Of a DNA stretch of 64,000 nt, positions 38,694-54,600 are shown one piece after another. Made by a program: the position numbers and the translations under genes. Source of the stretch: Annona cherimola (taxonomy: Eukaryota; Streptophyta; Magnoliopsida; Magnoliales; Annonaceae). The DNA is taken from the NCBI GenBank assembly GCA_030490835.1, contig CM059972.1:4556264-4620263 (forward strand), read 5' to 3'. Position 1 is the first letter of the stretch; each line of letters begins with the position of its first letter. The notes beneath the pieces are model-generated. The model had not been told where the DNA came from and ran no database searches. It saw only the letters and a program-made list of their open reading frames with translations.

Positions 38694-39190
38694 ATGGGTG
38701 CATTTGGCATTTAATAAAATTTTAATAAAATTTCCGGTGCAAAATTTTTTCAAATTAAAGAAGTTGTGATATGATTAAGGTAATAATAAAAAATTAAAAT
38801 AAATACGACACGTTTGTTATCAATTAAAATTTTTCACTTTTCATATATTTTTAAAATTATTTTTTGATATCTTCGTATGCAACTGCTTTGTTTTTCAATC
38901 ATTTCTATGCAACTAACTTATCTATTCTAATTTAATTTTATTTACTTTTTATCATTATCTATATTATCTCACATTGTTTTCTAAAACTTTTAATCCAAAA
39001 GTTTTATCACTTTTTAGATACACCGACTCATAGACTAGTTATATGGGTAGTAGCAAGAAAATAATTAAAAAATAAAATAATTACACAATAAGATATGAAA
39101 GACAGATAAAAATAGATAATTATGAATAATGAAATTTTTAAAATTGAAATACTTTATACAAACAAGTTTTATAACTGCCAAACACATCTA
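38694..39190. mobile_element. Degenerate Tourist-like MITE remnants
   Basis: Contains family pieces in both orientations: GGGTGCATTTGGCATT at 38695, CAATCATTTCTATGCAACTAAC at 38897, AAAAGTTTTATCAC at 38998 and TGCCAAACACATC near 39177. Probably two overlapping or nested old copies. Confidence 0.5.
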
Positions 39191-39749
39191 TATGTATTTT
39201 ACTTGGATCTTTTAGAGTTGTTTACAGCTTAGGTGAGATACAGAATATGATGAAAATGCGTGATGAAAAAAATACTATCGTGTATTGTAGATGGAAAAAG
39301 GTCATTAAGATTGAAAAAATTGTATTGCTATTTTTTGGGAATCGAAAAAGTTCTTTTGGAAATGGAAGATTCCATTCCATCATAATCTAAGGATGATCTG
39401 ATCCAATAAAATAAAAATCACTAAAATGAACATAGGTATATTGGGCAGGACATTCTGTTGATTTTCATAAATTAAAATAAAATATTAAACTAATTCAAAA
39501 TTTATTAAATTTTATAGTGAAAAAGATCTAGATAAGACCTACATCTTCATTAAAAACAATTTTTTTTTGAAAAAATATATCGGCGATATCGCATTCAATT
39601 GCATGGGATTTACATCTAAAAGAATAAAAATAAAATAGATTGAATATTCGTATAAAAAATACAATAAAGATATATTACATTTTTTGACGGGAAAAGATAT
39701 ATTACATGTCTATCAACTTGAGATCGTATATAAAAATAATATAAAAAAA

Positions 39750-40147
39750 GGAAAATTGATTCAATGCACCTTGGGTGTACTTAAGCTCAATGAACCCGAG
39801 TGCAAATGCCCATATATATATATATATTTGAAATTTCTTTTACAAAATTATTAATGTAAATGTATTTAACATGTGTATCAATTTTTACCATTTTTGGAGA
39901 TTTGTAGATATTTTTAGGATTTTTCAAAATCAATAGAATTTTAGCAATTTTAAATTACTAAAAATGCTACTTATTTTTAAAAATCCAAAAAATATAAAAT
40001 TTTCAAAAATAATAAAAATTGATACATGTGTTAAATACAATTAAAAACAATTTTATAAAAGATTTGTCAAAAAATATTAAATAATGAGTTACGTGCACCC
40101 GGGTGCACCAAGCCTAAGTGCACCCGTGGTGCACAGGATCAAGTTCC
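39750..40147. mobile_element. Foldback/MULE-like MITE (element D)
   Basis: The outer arms GAAAATTGATTCAATGCACC and GGTGCACAGGATCAAGTTCC are inverted. The inner arms contain TGCACCCGGGTGCAC. The central hairpin has the family core (ATTTTTACCATTTTTGGAGA, later repeated inverted as AAAAATAATAAAAATTGATAC). No clean target duplication. Confidence 0.65.
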
Positions 40148-40852
40148 TATAAATATAGGACCATGTTCTTTTTCTGTTGTAAAATATCACCTCTAGGTAT
40201 TTCATCCAACGTATCACGAGACTTAGGTTCCACTCAACTCTAACCGTATTGTTATTTGTAAATTTAAACCATAATTTTAACCTTAATCTGATTTATAAAA
40301 TTTAAATGACAATCCTATCTATGTAAACTAGGTTCACAATAAAATTCAAGTTGATCACAAATTTTCATTTAAGTTAAAGGCATGCAACTATAATTAATAA
40401 GTCATCTAAATGAAAATAATAATATATAGTTTAATTAAATTTAAGAAAAGTATAGTAATACAATATATTTTTAAAATAAATTTTATATTTTTCAAAAATA
40501 TAAATGAAGAAAAGTAACAAATATAAAAATAAAAAAAATAATCATAGATGTAAATTAAAAAAATGATAAACTGTTTAAGTATAACTTCTGTAAATTATTT
40601 TGTTAAATCTAATTCATTTATTGTATTTAACATTATTTATTTTATTTAGATACTAAAAATTATATCAATGGGATGCATGCGTGTATTACATCTTCTAAAA
40701 ATGTATAAAATTGTATACAAATTTAGAAAATCACTTGGAAAATCACTTGTATATATCCTTATTTCTAAAATAAAAAATATATAAATTTTTTAAAATGATA
40801 AAATTTGATTTATAAACGAAATACACGTGGCTTAGTAGTCTGGTAAAAAATT

Positions 40853-41172
40853 CCAAAAATAGGTTTTGCATCCAATTGTATCAAAATTTTAGTACAACCA
40901 AGTGCAAAACTTATTTTCTATTTTTTGAAATTTTTAAATAAAATTGTTAATCTTGCTAGATTCAACTTATGTATTAAGTTTTAATATATTTTGGAGATGT
41001 GCATATATATTTTTTGAATTTTAAAAATAAGAGTATTTTAATTATTTAAAAATCAAAACATGTGCGTGCAAATGATAAAATTTGATATATAATTTAAAAG
41101 AATATTAAAAATGAGTTGTGCACGCGATTGCACAAAAATTTCAATGCAACCAGGTGCATTGAAACATAACTC
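40853..41172. mobile_element. Degenerate foldback element (element E)
   Basis: The left arm GTTTTGCATCCAATTGTATC and the right arm GTGCACGCGATTGCAC...GGTGCATTGAAAC are weakly inverted, around a body with TTTTGGAGATGTGCATATATAT. Older or recombined member of the foldback family. Confidence 0.45.
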
Positions 41173-41302
41173 ATACATAATATATTTTATATGTAAATAG
41201 AAAAATCAGATTCCTGTTATTCGAGTTTAGATTTACTTGAAACCTAGTCCTATTTTTTAAATTGGGTTATTCTTGTACAAGTTAAGTTTGTGACCTGATC
41301 TT

Positions 41303-41692
41303 CTACGACCGGTCGGAAATCCGGTGATTTTCAACCGGTCAAAAAATATATATATTTTTTATTTTTTTTGAAAAATAATTTTATAAACATGTTAATCTAG
41401 TTATATTTAATGTATAAACCAAATTTTACCATTTTTGGATATGTATATATATTTATTTTGAATTTTTAAATACAGGGGTATTTAAGTCATTTTAAATATT
41501 CTTAAAATGACTTAAATACCCCTGTATTTAAAAATCCAAAATAAATATATATACATATCCAAAAATGGTAAAATTTGGTTTATAGATTAAATATAACTAG
41601 ATTAACATGTTTATAAAATTATTTTTTAAAAAAAATAAAAAAAAATATATTTTTTGACCGGTCGGAAATCACCGGATTTCCGACCGGTCGTA
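41303..41692. mobile_element. Foldback element F, near-perfect 390-bp palindrome
   Basis: The left arm CTACGACCGGTCGGAAATCC and the right arm GGATTTCCGACCGGTCGTA are exact inverted copies. Pairing continues through GGTGATTT/AAATCACC, ATTTTACCATTTTTGGATAT/ATATCCAAAAATGGTAAAAT and CAGGGGTATTTAAGTCATTTTAA/ its complement to the centre near 41500. Very few mismatches, so young. No exact target duplication. Confidence 0.7.
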
Positions 41693-41905
41693 AATGATCA
41701 GTCGGCGTTAAGTTTTGAGCACAATCTGACGTAAGTTGCACCTTTAAGAGGAGTTGTGATCATCTCCGACCGGTCGGAGACGAGGGCTGTTTTCGACCGT
41801 GCCTGCTCATCGTTCGATCGCGCGGGCTTGTTCGTGGCCGTTGGATTAACTCTGACAAAACTAAACCAGCAATTAATGCAGAGAAATCTTGCGGACAGGC
41901 CCTTC

Positions 41906-42873
41906 TCAAGGAGGAGTCTTGCTCTTGTTGGAGCCTGATTTGGGAAGGAATCCATCGACGGAGAATTCCCCATCCAGGCTTCTCGCACCGTTGCTTATCT
42001 TCATGATCTCCAGCCCGTTCAAGATCGCATCCATGGCATCGTCTGTCATGTCTGGACCCACACTCACGTACAACGTGTTGGAATTCGGGGAGGAATTGGC
42101 TATGAAATCCTTGTAATATGGAACTGCCAAGCCTCCAGTCTTGCCAGACAAATCCAAGCCTCCAGTCTTGCCAGACAAATCCAGGCTCACTATTGTAATG
42201 TCTGAGTTGATGTAGACGTTGAAAATGAGATCATTCATGGCGGAGCTGACCACGTCACAGAAATGGAGACGGACGAAATACACGAAACTGGGATTAACAG
42301 GGAAGACCCAAGTGACGTTGAAGTTGGCATTTTCGATTTTGGGATCTCCCATCTTTTCTACCGAGGCATAAACCCAGTTGGGAGCTGTTTCCGGGGTCAC
42401 CCCAGCAGGGTATTTTACAGAGCTGGGGCTCACCGAGACATTCGCCGCAGAGCTATTCACATGGAGGTATTTCAGATCGTTTTCCCAGGTTCTTCCCATC
42501 GTGTCGTTCTGAGGAGTGAGCAAGGGGCCCCCCACGTCCAACCGGTAGACAGTCTCAAAAGCCGCATCGGAGAGGCCACCGAAGGGCATCGACGACGACA
42601 AGTCCAACGCCTGATTGGGAAACAAGCCATCCGTGATTGAAACCACCTCAATTGCATTGACGAAGGTGACAGAACCGTTGGCCGCCATGAAGTTGATTGT
42701 CAAGGAATCGCTGGTCACATTGACGATGTATTCCTTGAAGAGAAAAGATCGGTTCTAGTTCTTGAGGTGAAGTTGCCGAGCAGGACAAAGTTCTTAGTGA
42801 CGACTATGATGGAAGCGGAGCTGAGGTCATGATGGGAATGTGGGAGAGGATAGAAGTAGAGGCGGACCCAATG
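41906..42873 (-). pseudogene. CrRLK1L (THESEUS1-like) malectin-like ectodomain fragment
   Basis: The minus strand reads from HWVRLYFYPL (plus 42873 downward) through SSASIIVVTKNFVLLGNFTS. After a frameshift near 42740 it continues NVTSDSLTINF, ETVYRLDVGGPLLTPQNDT, GRTWENDLKYLH, TPETAPNWVYAS, TWVFPVNPSFVYFVRLHFCD and MDAILNGLEIMKIS. This order matches the tandem malectin-like domain of THESEUS1-type receptor kinases, which sense cell-wall state. The signal peptide, first part of the ectodomain, transmembrane segment and kinase are absent, and no ATG starts the long frame (it begins at GTG). A 27-bp tandem duplication repeats LSGKTGGLD. Clear pseudogene fragment. Confidence 0.85.
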
Positions 42874-43042
42874 CTAGCACATCCAAGCCCACGAGTTTAG
42901 ATTCTTTGATGAAGAGAGCATCGAGTCGAGGATTAGAAGCTTGTCCGTCGTCGTGGTTGCTCCAAGATGAAGACGGCGCCACCGCAAAATCTCGTCTTCT
43001 TGCCAGTATCTCTCTGATTCTGGCTCTGTTGTCTCATATGTC
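42874..43042 (-). pseudogene. NLR CC-to-NB-ARC linker fragment (3' part, after the Copia insertion)
   Basis: Continues the reading frame of 48316-48704 once the Copia element and one ATGTC copy are removed. It reads NRARIREILARR, then a divergent stretch, then ASNPRLDALFIKES and KLVGLD, matching the DPRLASLFIEEAELVG linker that precedes the P-loop in plant CC-NLRs. It ends at plus 42874-42880, where malectin-domain sequence begins in another frame. One in-frame TGA occurs at the start. Confidence 0.75.
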
Positions 43043-43654
43043 TGATGGGATTTTAGCCTATCCCCTTCTTGTGTAGATTAAATAGGAATGATTAATCACA
43101 GACAATAAATATTGCAAATAATAAGCAATCAAACCACGGGAAAAACACACCACAATTTTTACGTGGAAAACCCCTCTTTACCAAAGGGGAAAAACCACGG
43201 GACCCAGTCCAGGTAAATCTTCCACTATAGAATAATGGGATTACAACACAATGTCTTCTCTAGTCAAAACTAGAGGATTTCATCATCACAATAATGATGG
43301 ATTTCAATACAGAAATTAATCAAGGGTAGATCTCACCAAATCTGAGATGACGGCATAATTTTCTCTCTTAATGGCTGGAAGAGATAACTGCCGTAGAAGC
43401 CTTGAGCATATGACGAAAAATCCGGAGCTGCTGCTGCTGCTTCTCTGAAATCTGAGAGGGGAAGAGAGACTCTCTCTCTGACGAAAAAATTCGTCGCTGC
43501 CGAGAGAAGAAGAGACGCTGCCGTGAGAGAAGAGAGAGATGTGATATCTCTCTCTCTCACACGCCGAAAGCAAAAGGAGGGGGCATTATTGAATAATGCC
43601 AAAATGGGTGGGGCCCCCCACTTTTGACTTCACGTGGGAGGAACCCACCTAACA
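43043..43654 (-). repeat. 3' LTR of the Copia element
   Basis: 612 bp, TG...CA ends in plus reading. It contains the inverted pair ACCACGGGAAAAAC/AAAACCACGGG and a C/T-GA-rich segment. Short open frames in it recur in the other LTR and are not genes. Confidence 0.95.
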
Positions 43655-43670
43655 AATCTCCCCCTTCCGA

Positions 43671-46600
43671 CTACGTGGAGGGATTTGTCATCCCAACGAT
43701 AGAACGACAAACTTCAAGCTTCTCCCTTGGTAGAGCCTTCGTCAACATATCAGAGCCATTATAATCGGTATGGATTTTCTCAAGTTCAAACAACTTGTCA
43801 TCAATAGCTTCTCTTATCCAATGATACCTCACATCAATATGCTTTGATCTTGCATGAAAGGAAGAATTCTTACCAAGGTGAATTGCACTTTGACTATCAC
43901 AAAATACTATGTATCTTTGTTGTTTGAAGCCAAGCTCATGTAAAAACCTCTTCATCCACAACATTTCTTTGCATGCTTCAGTCGCTGCAATGAATTCTGC
44001 TTCGGTTGTAGAAAGTGCAACACATTTCTGTAGCCTTGATTGCCAAGCTACAGCTCCCCCTGCAAAAGCAATCAAGGAACCAGATGTAGACTTTCGAGTG
44101 TCCACATCTCCTGCCATATCTGCATCTGTGTAGCCAATTAGTAATGGTTTCTCATTGCCAAAACAAAGTCTCAAACTGGAAGTACCTCGTAGATATCTCA
44201 TAATCCACTTAACTGCATTCCAATGCTCTCTCCCAGGATTGGACAAAAACCGGCTAACAACACCAACTGCATAAGCTATGTCTGGTCTTGTACATACCAT
44301 TGCATACATCAAACTTCCCACAGCTGAAGCATATGGAACCCTTTCCATGTCTTTCTTCTCTATGTCTGTAGAGGGACACTGCTCGATGTTTAGCTTAAAG
44401 TGAGTGGCAAGAGGAGAGTTAACCACTTTAGCTCTGTCCATGTTGAACCTCTGAAGTACTTTCTCAATGTACTTCTCTTGTGACAAATATAACTTCTTGG
44501 CATTCCTCTCACGATGAATGCTTATGCCAAGAATTTGCTTTGCTGGCCCTAAATCCTTCATAGCAAAAATTTGACTTAGTTGTGTCTTCAACCTGTCAAT
44601 CCTCAAAGAATTTCTGCCAATAATCAACATATCATCGACATAAAGCAATAGTATAATAAAATCATCATCAGAGAATTTCTGCACAAAGACACAATGATCA
44701 GAAGTTGTTTTTCGATAGCCATGTTTCTCCATAACTGACTCAAACTTCTTATACCATTGTCTTGGTGCTTGCTTCAAGCCATAAAGGCTTTTCCTCAGCT
44801 TGCACACATAATCCTCTTTTCCTTTTACCACGAAACCCTCTGGCTGCTCCATATAAATTTCCTTGTCTAGTTCACCATGAAGAAAAGCAGTCTTTACATC
44901 CATTTGTTCAATCTCCAAATCAAGACTAGCTGCTAGACCCAAAACCACACGAATAGATGACATTTTAACAACTGGAGAAAAAATCTCATCAAAATCAATA
45001 CCTTTCTTTTGATTGAATCCCTTGACGACCAATCTAGCTTTGTATCGAGGTTGTGTGGTAACTTGTTCTTGCTTCACTCTGTATACCCACTTGTTCTTCA
45101 AAGCTCTTTTGCCCATAGGCAACTTTACCAACTCAAATGTATGATTTTCATGCAGTGACTTCATCTCATCTTGCATGGCTTCAACCCACTCCTTCTTATG
45201 TTCATCTTCTATGGCTTCTGCATAACATTCGGGCTCTCCCCCGTCAGTCAGTAACACATATTCATCAACAGAATATCGTGTAGAAGGATGGCGATCTCTA
45301 GTAGACCTCCTGAGTGGAACATCTGGTGGAACTTCTGGTACTGGTGACTGCTCAACAATGTCATCATTAATCTCAACCTGTGTATGAGTATCAACATCAA
45401 CTGTACCATCCTGGTCATCTTGAACTTCATCTCTAACCTGTACTGGCACATGTGTCAGAGGAACTGGATCTAAGTCTGTTAAATTATCATAATATTGAGA
45501 AACTGTTTTAACTGTTTTCTCAATATCTTGTATGGTTTGGTCTTCCATAAACACAACATCTCGGCTTCTTACAAGCTTTTTCTGCACTGGATCATAAAAC
45601 CTGTAGCCAAAATCATCTTGGCCATAGCCAATGAATACACACTGTCTTGTCTTGACATCAAGCTTAGACCTCTCATCTTTGGGAATATGCACAAAGGCCT
45701 TACATCCAAAGACACGCAAGTGACTATAGGATACATCTTTTCCCAACCAAACTCTGTTTGGAACATCAAAATTTAAAGGAACACAAGGCGTGAGATTTAA
45801 CACATGTACAACGGTACTCAAAGCCTCACCCCAAAAAGATCCTGGCAACTGTGCATATGAAAGCAAACATCTTACCCTTTCAACTAGTGTTCTGTTCATC
45901 CTCTCAGCTAGCCCATTTAACTGAGGAGTCTTCGGAGGTGTCCTTTGATGCCTAATACCCAGCTGTTTGCAATATTCATCAAAAGGACCACAATACTCAC
46001 CTCCATTATCAGTTCTGATACACTTTAACTTCTTCCCAGTCTGTCTCTCAACTGAGGTCTGAAACTGTTTAAACACATCTAACACTTGGTCTTTTGTCTT
46101 CAAGGTATAGACCCATAACTTCCTTGAATGATCATCTATAAAAGTCACAAAATAGAGAGCACCACCAAGTGTTTTTACTTTCATGGGACCACAAACATCA
46201 GAATATACTAAATCAAGTATACCCGGCTGTCTTGAAGGAGGGGATATTTTAAAGGCAACTCTGTTTTGCTTCCCTGCCAAGCAATGAGCACATTTCTTCA
46301 ATGCTGTATTCTTCAATCCAGAAAGAAGATTTTTCTTTGCCAAAACCATCAAACCCTTCTCACTCATGTGACATAGTCTATTATGCCATAGCTCTGTTGT
46401 ACTTTCATTCTCCATTGCATTGATAATACAAGAAGAAATCTTTGCCTGCATGAAGTACAATGAGGAGCACTTCTTGCCTCTAGCCACAATCATAGAACCT
46501 TTAGTAAGCTTCCAATGACCATCATTGAAGGTGTTGCAAAACCCCTCATCATCAAGTTTACCTACTGAAATCAAATTCAAGCGAATATCAGGAATATGTT

Positions 46601-47654
46601 TAACATTTTTCAAAAGCAACATCGTACCATTGTTGGTTTCCAAGCACACATCTCCCATGCCGACAGCTTTAGCTACACCATTGTTACCCATCTTAACATC
46701 CCCAAAGTCTCCGGATGTATAAGATGTAAAGAAGTCTCGTCGCGATGTAGCATGAACGGAGGCACCGCTATCAATCACCCAACTGGTGTCATGGCATGCA
46801 AGGTTGACAACATCATCATCATACACAATAAGGAAGTCATCTGTGACGGCAGAAACTCTATCAACATCATTACTATCATCAGTTTCCTTTACTGTCCCTT
46901 TTTCATTTTTGTAGTCTCTTTTGAGTTGTCGACAATACTTCTTTATATGCCCCTTTTTACCACAGTGATAACACTCAACATTGGCAAACCTGTTTGACTT
47001 GCTTTTGCTTCTGTCTCTGTTCATCGGACCTTTACTCTTGCTCCTCCCCCTCTTTTCCATGACTAAGACATCTGACTGTGACGGACCCTGTGACTTTCTT
47101 CTCATCTCTTCATTTAAAACACTACTCTTAGCCAAATCCATAGTGATTACACCATTTGGAGCTGAGTTAGATACTGACATTCTAAATGTCTCCCACGAGT
47201 CCGGCAATGTGCCTAGAAGCCATAACCCCTGCACCTCATCTTCAAACTTGATATTCATCCCGGCCAACTGATTAAGAATTCCCTGGTAAGCATTCAAGTG
47301 ATCTGATAAAGGAGTTCCATCCCTGTATTTCAAGCCCATCAACTTCTTTATTAGAAACAACTTGTTGTTCCCGGTTTTTCGAGCATACAGCTGTTCAAGC
47401 CTGTCCCATAAAGAACGCGCATTTGTTTCTTCACTGACATGGTTTAAAACATTATCATCCACCCACTGCCTGATATACCCACATACTTGACGATGAAGTA
47501 AAGTCCATTCAGCATCAGTTTTTTCTACGGGTTTTTGTTCCGCAAACACAGGCAAATAAAAATCTTTGACATATAGCAGGTCTTCCATTTTTCCCTTCCA
47601 CACATGATAATTTGAACCATTCAAATTAATCATTCTACTTGTATTAACCTCCAT
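43671..47654 (-). CDS. Copia gag-pol polyprotein, intact (1,327 aa)
   Basis: Single uninterrupted frame in the Copia order gag-PR-INT-RT-RNaseH. The gag part (1-220) is followed by a CCHC zinc knuckle [14 protein letters not shown] (228-241). The aspartic protease motif is DSGAS (295-299). The integrase has an HHCC domain (HNRLCH ... CAHC, about 424-458) and a DDE core ([15 protein letters not shown]). The reverse transcriptase spans about 855-1080 with YVDDML at 1005. RNase H carries [10 protein letters not shown]. Residues 770-800 hold the [13 protein letters not shown] segment typical of Tnt1-94-like elements. Starts at ATG 47654, 34 bp after the primer-binding site. No stops or frameshifts are seen, so it may be functional. 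Confidence 0.97.
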   Translation of the reverse strand: MEVNTSRMINLNGSNYHVWKGKMEDLLYVKDFYLPVFAEQKPVEKTDAEWTLLHRQVCGYIRQWVDDNVLNHVSEETNARSLWDRLEQLYARKTGNNKLFLIKKLMGLKYRDGTPLSDHLNAYQGILNQLAGMNIKFEDEVQGLWLLGTLPDSWETFRMSVSNSAPNGVITMDLAKSSVLNEEMRRKSQGPSQSDVLVMEKRGRSKSKGPMNRDRSKSKSNRFANVECYHCGKKGHIKKYCRQLKRDYKNEKGTVKETDDSNDVDRVSAVTDDFLIVYDDDVVNLACHDTSWVIDSGASVHATSRRDFFTSYTSGDFGDVKMGNNGVAKAVGMGDVCLETNNGTMLLLKNVKHIPDIRLNLISVGKLDDEGFCNTFNDGHWKLTKGSMIVARGKKCSSLYFMQAKISSCIINAMENESTTELWHNRLCHMSEKGLMVLAKKNLLSGLKNTALKKCAHCLAGKQNRVAFKISPPSRQPGILDLVYSDVCGPMKVKTLGGALYFVTFIDDHSRKLWVYTLKTKDQVLDVFKQFQTSVERQTGKKLKCIRTDNGGEYCGPFDEYCKQLGIRHQRTPPKTPQLNGLAERMNRTLVERVRCLLSYAQLPGSFWGEALSTVVHVLNLTPCVPLNFDVPNRVWLGKDVSYSHLRVFGCKAFVHIPKDERSKLDVKTRQCVFIGYGQDDFGYRFYDPVQKKLVRSRDVVFMEDQTIQDIEKTVKTVSQYYDNLTDLDPVPLTHVPVQVRDEVQDDQDGTVDVDTHTQVEINDDIVEQSPVPEVPPDVPLRRSTRDRHPSTRYSVDEYVLLTDGGEPECYAEAIEDEHKKEWVEAMQDEMKSLHENHTFELVKLPMGKRALKNKWVYRVKQEQVTTQPRYKARLVVKGFNQKKGIDFDEIFSPVVKMSSIRVVLGLAASLDLEIEQMDVKTAFLHGELDKEIYMEQPEGFVVKGKEDYVCKLRKSLYGLKQAPRQWYKKFESVMEKHGYRKTTSDHCVFVQKFSDDDFIILLLYVDDMLIIGRNSLRIDRLKTQLSQIFAMKDLGPAKQILGISIHRERNAKKLYLSQEKYIEKVLQRFNMDRAKVVNSPLATHFKLNIEQCPSTDIEKKDMERVPYASAVGSLMYAMVCTRPDIAYAVGVVSRFLSNPGREHWNAVKWIMRYLRGTSSLRLCFGNEKPLLIGYTDADMAGDVDTRKSTSGSLIAFAGGAVAWQSRLQKCVALSTTEAEFIAATEACKEMLWMKRFLHELGFKQQRYIVFCDSQSAIHLGKNSSFHARSKHIDVRYHWIREAIDDKLFELEKIHTDYNGSDMLTKALPREKLEVCRSIVGMTNPST

Positions 47655-47702
47655 CGTTCAACACAAGGCACAAGATTACTAAAACCTCGCTCTGATACCA
47701 CT

Positions 47703-48315
47703 TGATGGGATTTTAGCCTATCCCCTTCTTGTGTAGATTAAATAGGAATGATTAATCACAGACAATAAATATTGCAAATAATAAGCAATCAAACCACGGG
47801 AAAAACACACCACAATTTTTACGTGGAAAACCCCTCTTTACCAAAGGGGAAAAACCACGGGACCCAGTCCAGGTAAATCTTCCACTATAGAATAATGGGA
47901 TTACAACACAATGTCTTCTCTAGTCAAAACTAGAGGATTTCATCATCACAATAATGATGGATTTCAATACAGAAATTAATCAAGGGTAGATCTCACCAAA
48001 TCTGAGATGACGGCATAATTTTCTCTCTTAATGGCTGGAAGAGATAACTGCCGTAGAAGCCTTGAGCATATGACGAAAAATCCGGAGCTGCTGCTGCTGC
48101 TTCTCTGAAATCTGAGAGGGGAAGAGAGACTCTCTCTCTGACGAAAAAATTCGTCGCTGCCGAGAGAAGAAGAGACGCTGCCGTGAGGAGAAGAGAGAGA
48201 TGTGATATCTCTCTCTCTCACACGCCGAAAGCAAAAGGAGGGGGCATTATTGAATAATGCCAAAATGGGTGGGGCCCCCCACTTTTGACTTCACGTGGGA
48301 GGAACCCACCTAACA
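47703..48315 (-). repeat. 5' LTR of the Copia element
   Basis: 613 bp, near-identical to the other LTR. It adjoins the primer-binding site at its left edge, which fixes the minus-strand orientation. Confidence 0.95.
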
Positions 48316-48704
48316 ATGTCTGAGGTGATCTGACAGCGAGACTTGAGCTACTTGATGCGGCGAAGGGTTACACAGACAAAACCCAAGAAGTCAGGCTTGT
48401 AATTCTTCTACAAGCGAAGCATGTAGTCGTCGAGCACATCTCCGGCCTCTAGTGCTGTGGCTCGCACCTATTTCATGCATGTCTGCACAGGGTCGTCTCA
48501 GCCACTGGTTGTGTCAGCGCCCCTCAACAAGTCGCGCATGTTTTCCAGGTCGTCTTTGAGTTTGTAAGCTTCCGTTCGGACTTCTCGGCACAACTGCACT
48601 TTCTCGTCGAGGAGATCGACCAAGTGCCCGATCAAACAATCTAAAGCAGCCTCGACCAATCTTTCTTTTTCTATTTTCTTCTTACATTCGACAGCGGTGG
48701 ACAC
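48316..48704 (-). pseudogene. NLR coiled-coil (Rx_N-type) domain fragment with in-frame stops
   Basis: The minus-strand frame reads LVEAALDCLIGHLVDLLDE, VQLCREVRTEAYKLKDDL, MRDLLRGAD, then through stops DDPVQTCMK, VRATALEAGDVLDDYMLRL, KNYKPDFLG and TLRRIK. Order and spacing are those of plant CC-NLR N-termini, including the EDVID-equivalent EAGDVLDDY. Four premature stops (TGA, three TAG) occur here and a fifth after the Copia insertion. No ATG opens the frame (the first usable codon is GTG at 48704). The P-loop, NB-ARC and LRR parts are missing. A resistance-gene relic, not functional as a protein. Confidence 0.8.
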
Positions 48705-49085
48705 TGGTGAGAGTAGTCTTGCTCTCTCTTATACCTATTTCCAAGTCGAGTTTGGCGGAATAGAATTTGCTTCTGCTACTGCGGGAGGGGCGTCGCAGGG
48801 GAGACCGGCATTCGTCGACAGAGAAATGGGCAAAAATCGTGAGGGAGAGCGGGACAGACGTCGTTGATCTGCCGCGAAATGGGGAGAGGGCTGTCGATCT
48901 ACCGCAAAATGAGAGTGACGGGAGGGGCTGGCCGCAAATCTCCCATTCTGACAGGGGCTGATCACAAAAGTTGTCGTAATTAATATCTCTGCTCTGCCGT
49001 CGCATTTAAGTGCTTCCATCCGACGCTCCAAAACCTCTCCGCCTTATCCAATGGTTGAGAGGAATGGTCGGAGAGCATGGTTGCG
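48705..49085. other. Upstream segment of the chimeric relic
   Basis: Contains imperfect direct repeats built on TGCCGCGAAATGGGGAGAGGGCTG and TACCGCAAAATGAGAGTGACGGGAGGGGCTG (about 48870-48930). Open frames across it on both strands are low-complexity and I assign no gene. Confidence 0.4.
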
Positions 49086-49125
49086 ACCGACCGGTCGTAA
49101 ATGATCACTACACCTTTAAGAGAGA

Positions 49126-49809
49126 CTTTTAAAGAAGCCTTGCACCCCCACAGTCCCGTACAAATCGTGTCGTGGCTCCAAACGGTCTTGGTGACATTTA
49201 GAAAATTTATTGACAATTAAGTTCAGGCATATTTCTGCTTATATAACCTGAGGTTCGTCTTTTTAACTCGTTCGTGCGTGAAAGCCTTTGTTAATGATGG
49301 GCATAAGATATTTGCTTGATTTGTGGGGATGTTTGGGAATCATGAAAAATATATCTAAGCGCACACAGGTGGAGAACAACGTTTGATGATGACGAGGATA
49401 AGATGTAACAGTAGCCATGAAAAGGCACGAAAAGAGATGATTCCTTCTCAAGCAACTGGGCTATATGATGATTAAAGCAAAAGTCTCCAGAATTGCAGAA
49501 TTCCATGCCAAAATGGAGAAGAACTGCCAAGTTGGGCTTGAGGAAGGAAAAAGAAACAAGGCCTTTACTCTTTAAGAAGTATAAAACACAGTAAGACATT
49601 GAAATCCTACACATTCCACCCACCCTCAAGCCATTTCCCCCCCCTATTTACTCTCCTCATTTTTCTACATTGGTATTTGTACAGAAGTTTCCCAAGCGCT
49701 CTAAATAGTGAGTATTTTTGCCACAGGGTTTCCGCAATCTCTTCTCCCAAGGGGCACCCAATACACTGTTTGTTATACAACAAAAAAGAAAATGCCTCAT
49801 CAGATTTCC
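49126..49809. other. CDPK 3' UTR region
   Basis: The part nearest 49809 is probably the 3' UTR of the minus-strand kinase gene. No other gene recognised. Confidence 0.4.

Positions 49810-54600
<4,791 letters not shown>

Larger units (their letters stand above)
43043..48315 (-). mobile_element. Complete LTR retrotransposon, Ty1/Copia (Tnt1-like), minus orientation
   Basis: LTRs at 43043-43654 (612 bp) and 47703-48315 (613 bp) begin TGATGGG and end CCTAACA, and read almost identical; the only difference I see is one inserted base (GTGAGAGAAG versus GTGAGGAGAAG). Target duplication ATGTC flanks the element (43038-43042, 48316-48320). Minus-strand PBS TGGTATCAGAGC (about 47689-47700), complementary to initiator tRNA-Met, and a polypurine tract AAGGGGGAGATT (43655-43666) are present. 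The gag-pol frame is open. All parts needed for an autonomous element are seen, and insertion is very recent. It landed in the NLR-like part of the chimeric relic. Confidence 0.97.
41745..49125. mobile_element. Possible Pack-MULE carrying two gene fragments (bounds uncertain)
   Basis: The left edge contains TTGTGATCATCTCCGACCGGTCGG (41755-41778). The right edge contains CCGACCGGTCGTAAATGATCACTA (49087-49110), its approximate inverted complement. TTTAAGAG-like sequence adjoins each. Between them lie an NLR coiled-coil fragment fused to a CrRLK1L ectodomain fragment, plus the later Copia insertion. Capture of fragments from unrelated genes between MULE-type ends is the Pack-MULE pattern. No target duplication was found, so this is an inference. 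Confidence 0.4.

Noticed and set aside
42263..42640. 125-codon plus-strand frame
   Set aside because: Antisense to the malectin-like fragment; no independent similarity.
43316..43602. Two frames starting MLSACERERY and MALFNNAPSF
   Set aside because: They lie inside the Copia LTR and recur in the other LTR at 47976-48263.
48682..49031. Frames of 98 and 107 codons upstream of the NLR fragment
   Set aside because: Repetitive Arg/Ser/Pro-rich translations of the CGAAATGGGG-type repeats; no domain.
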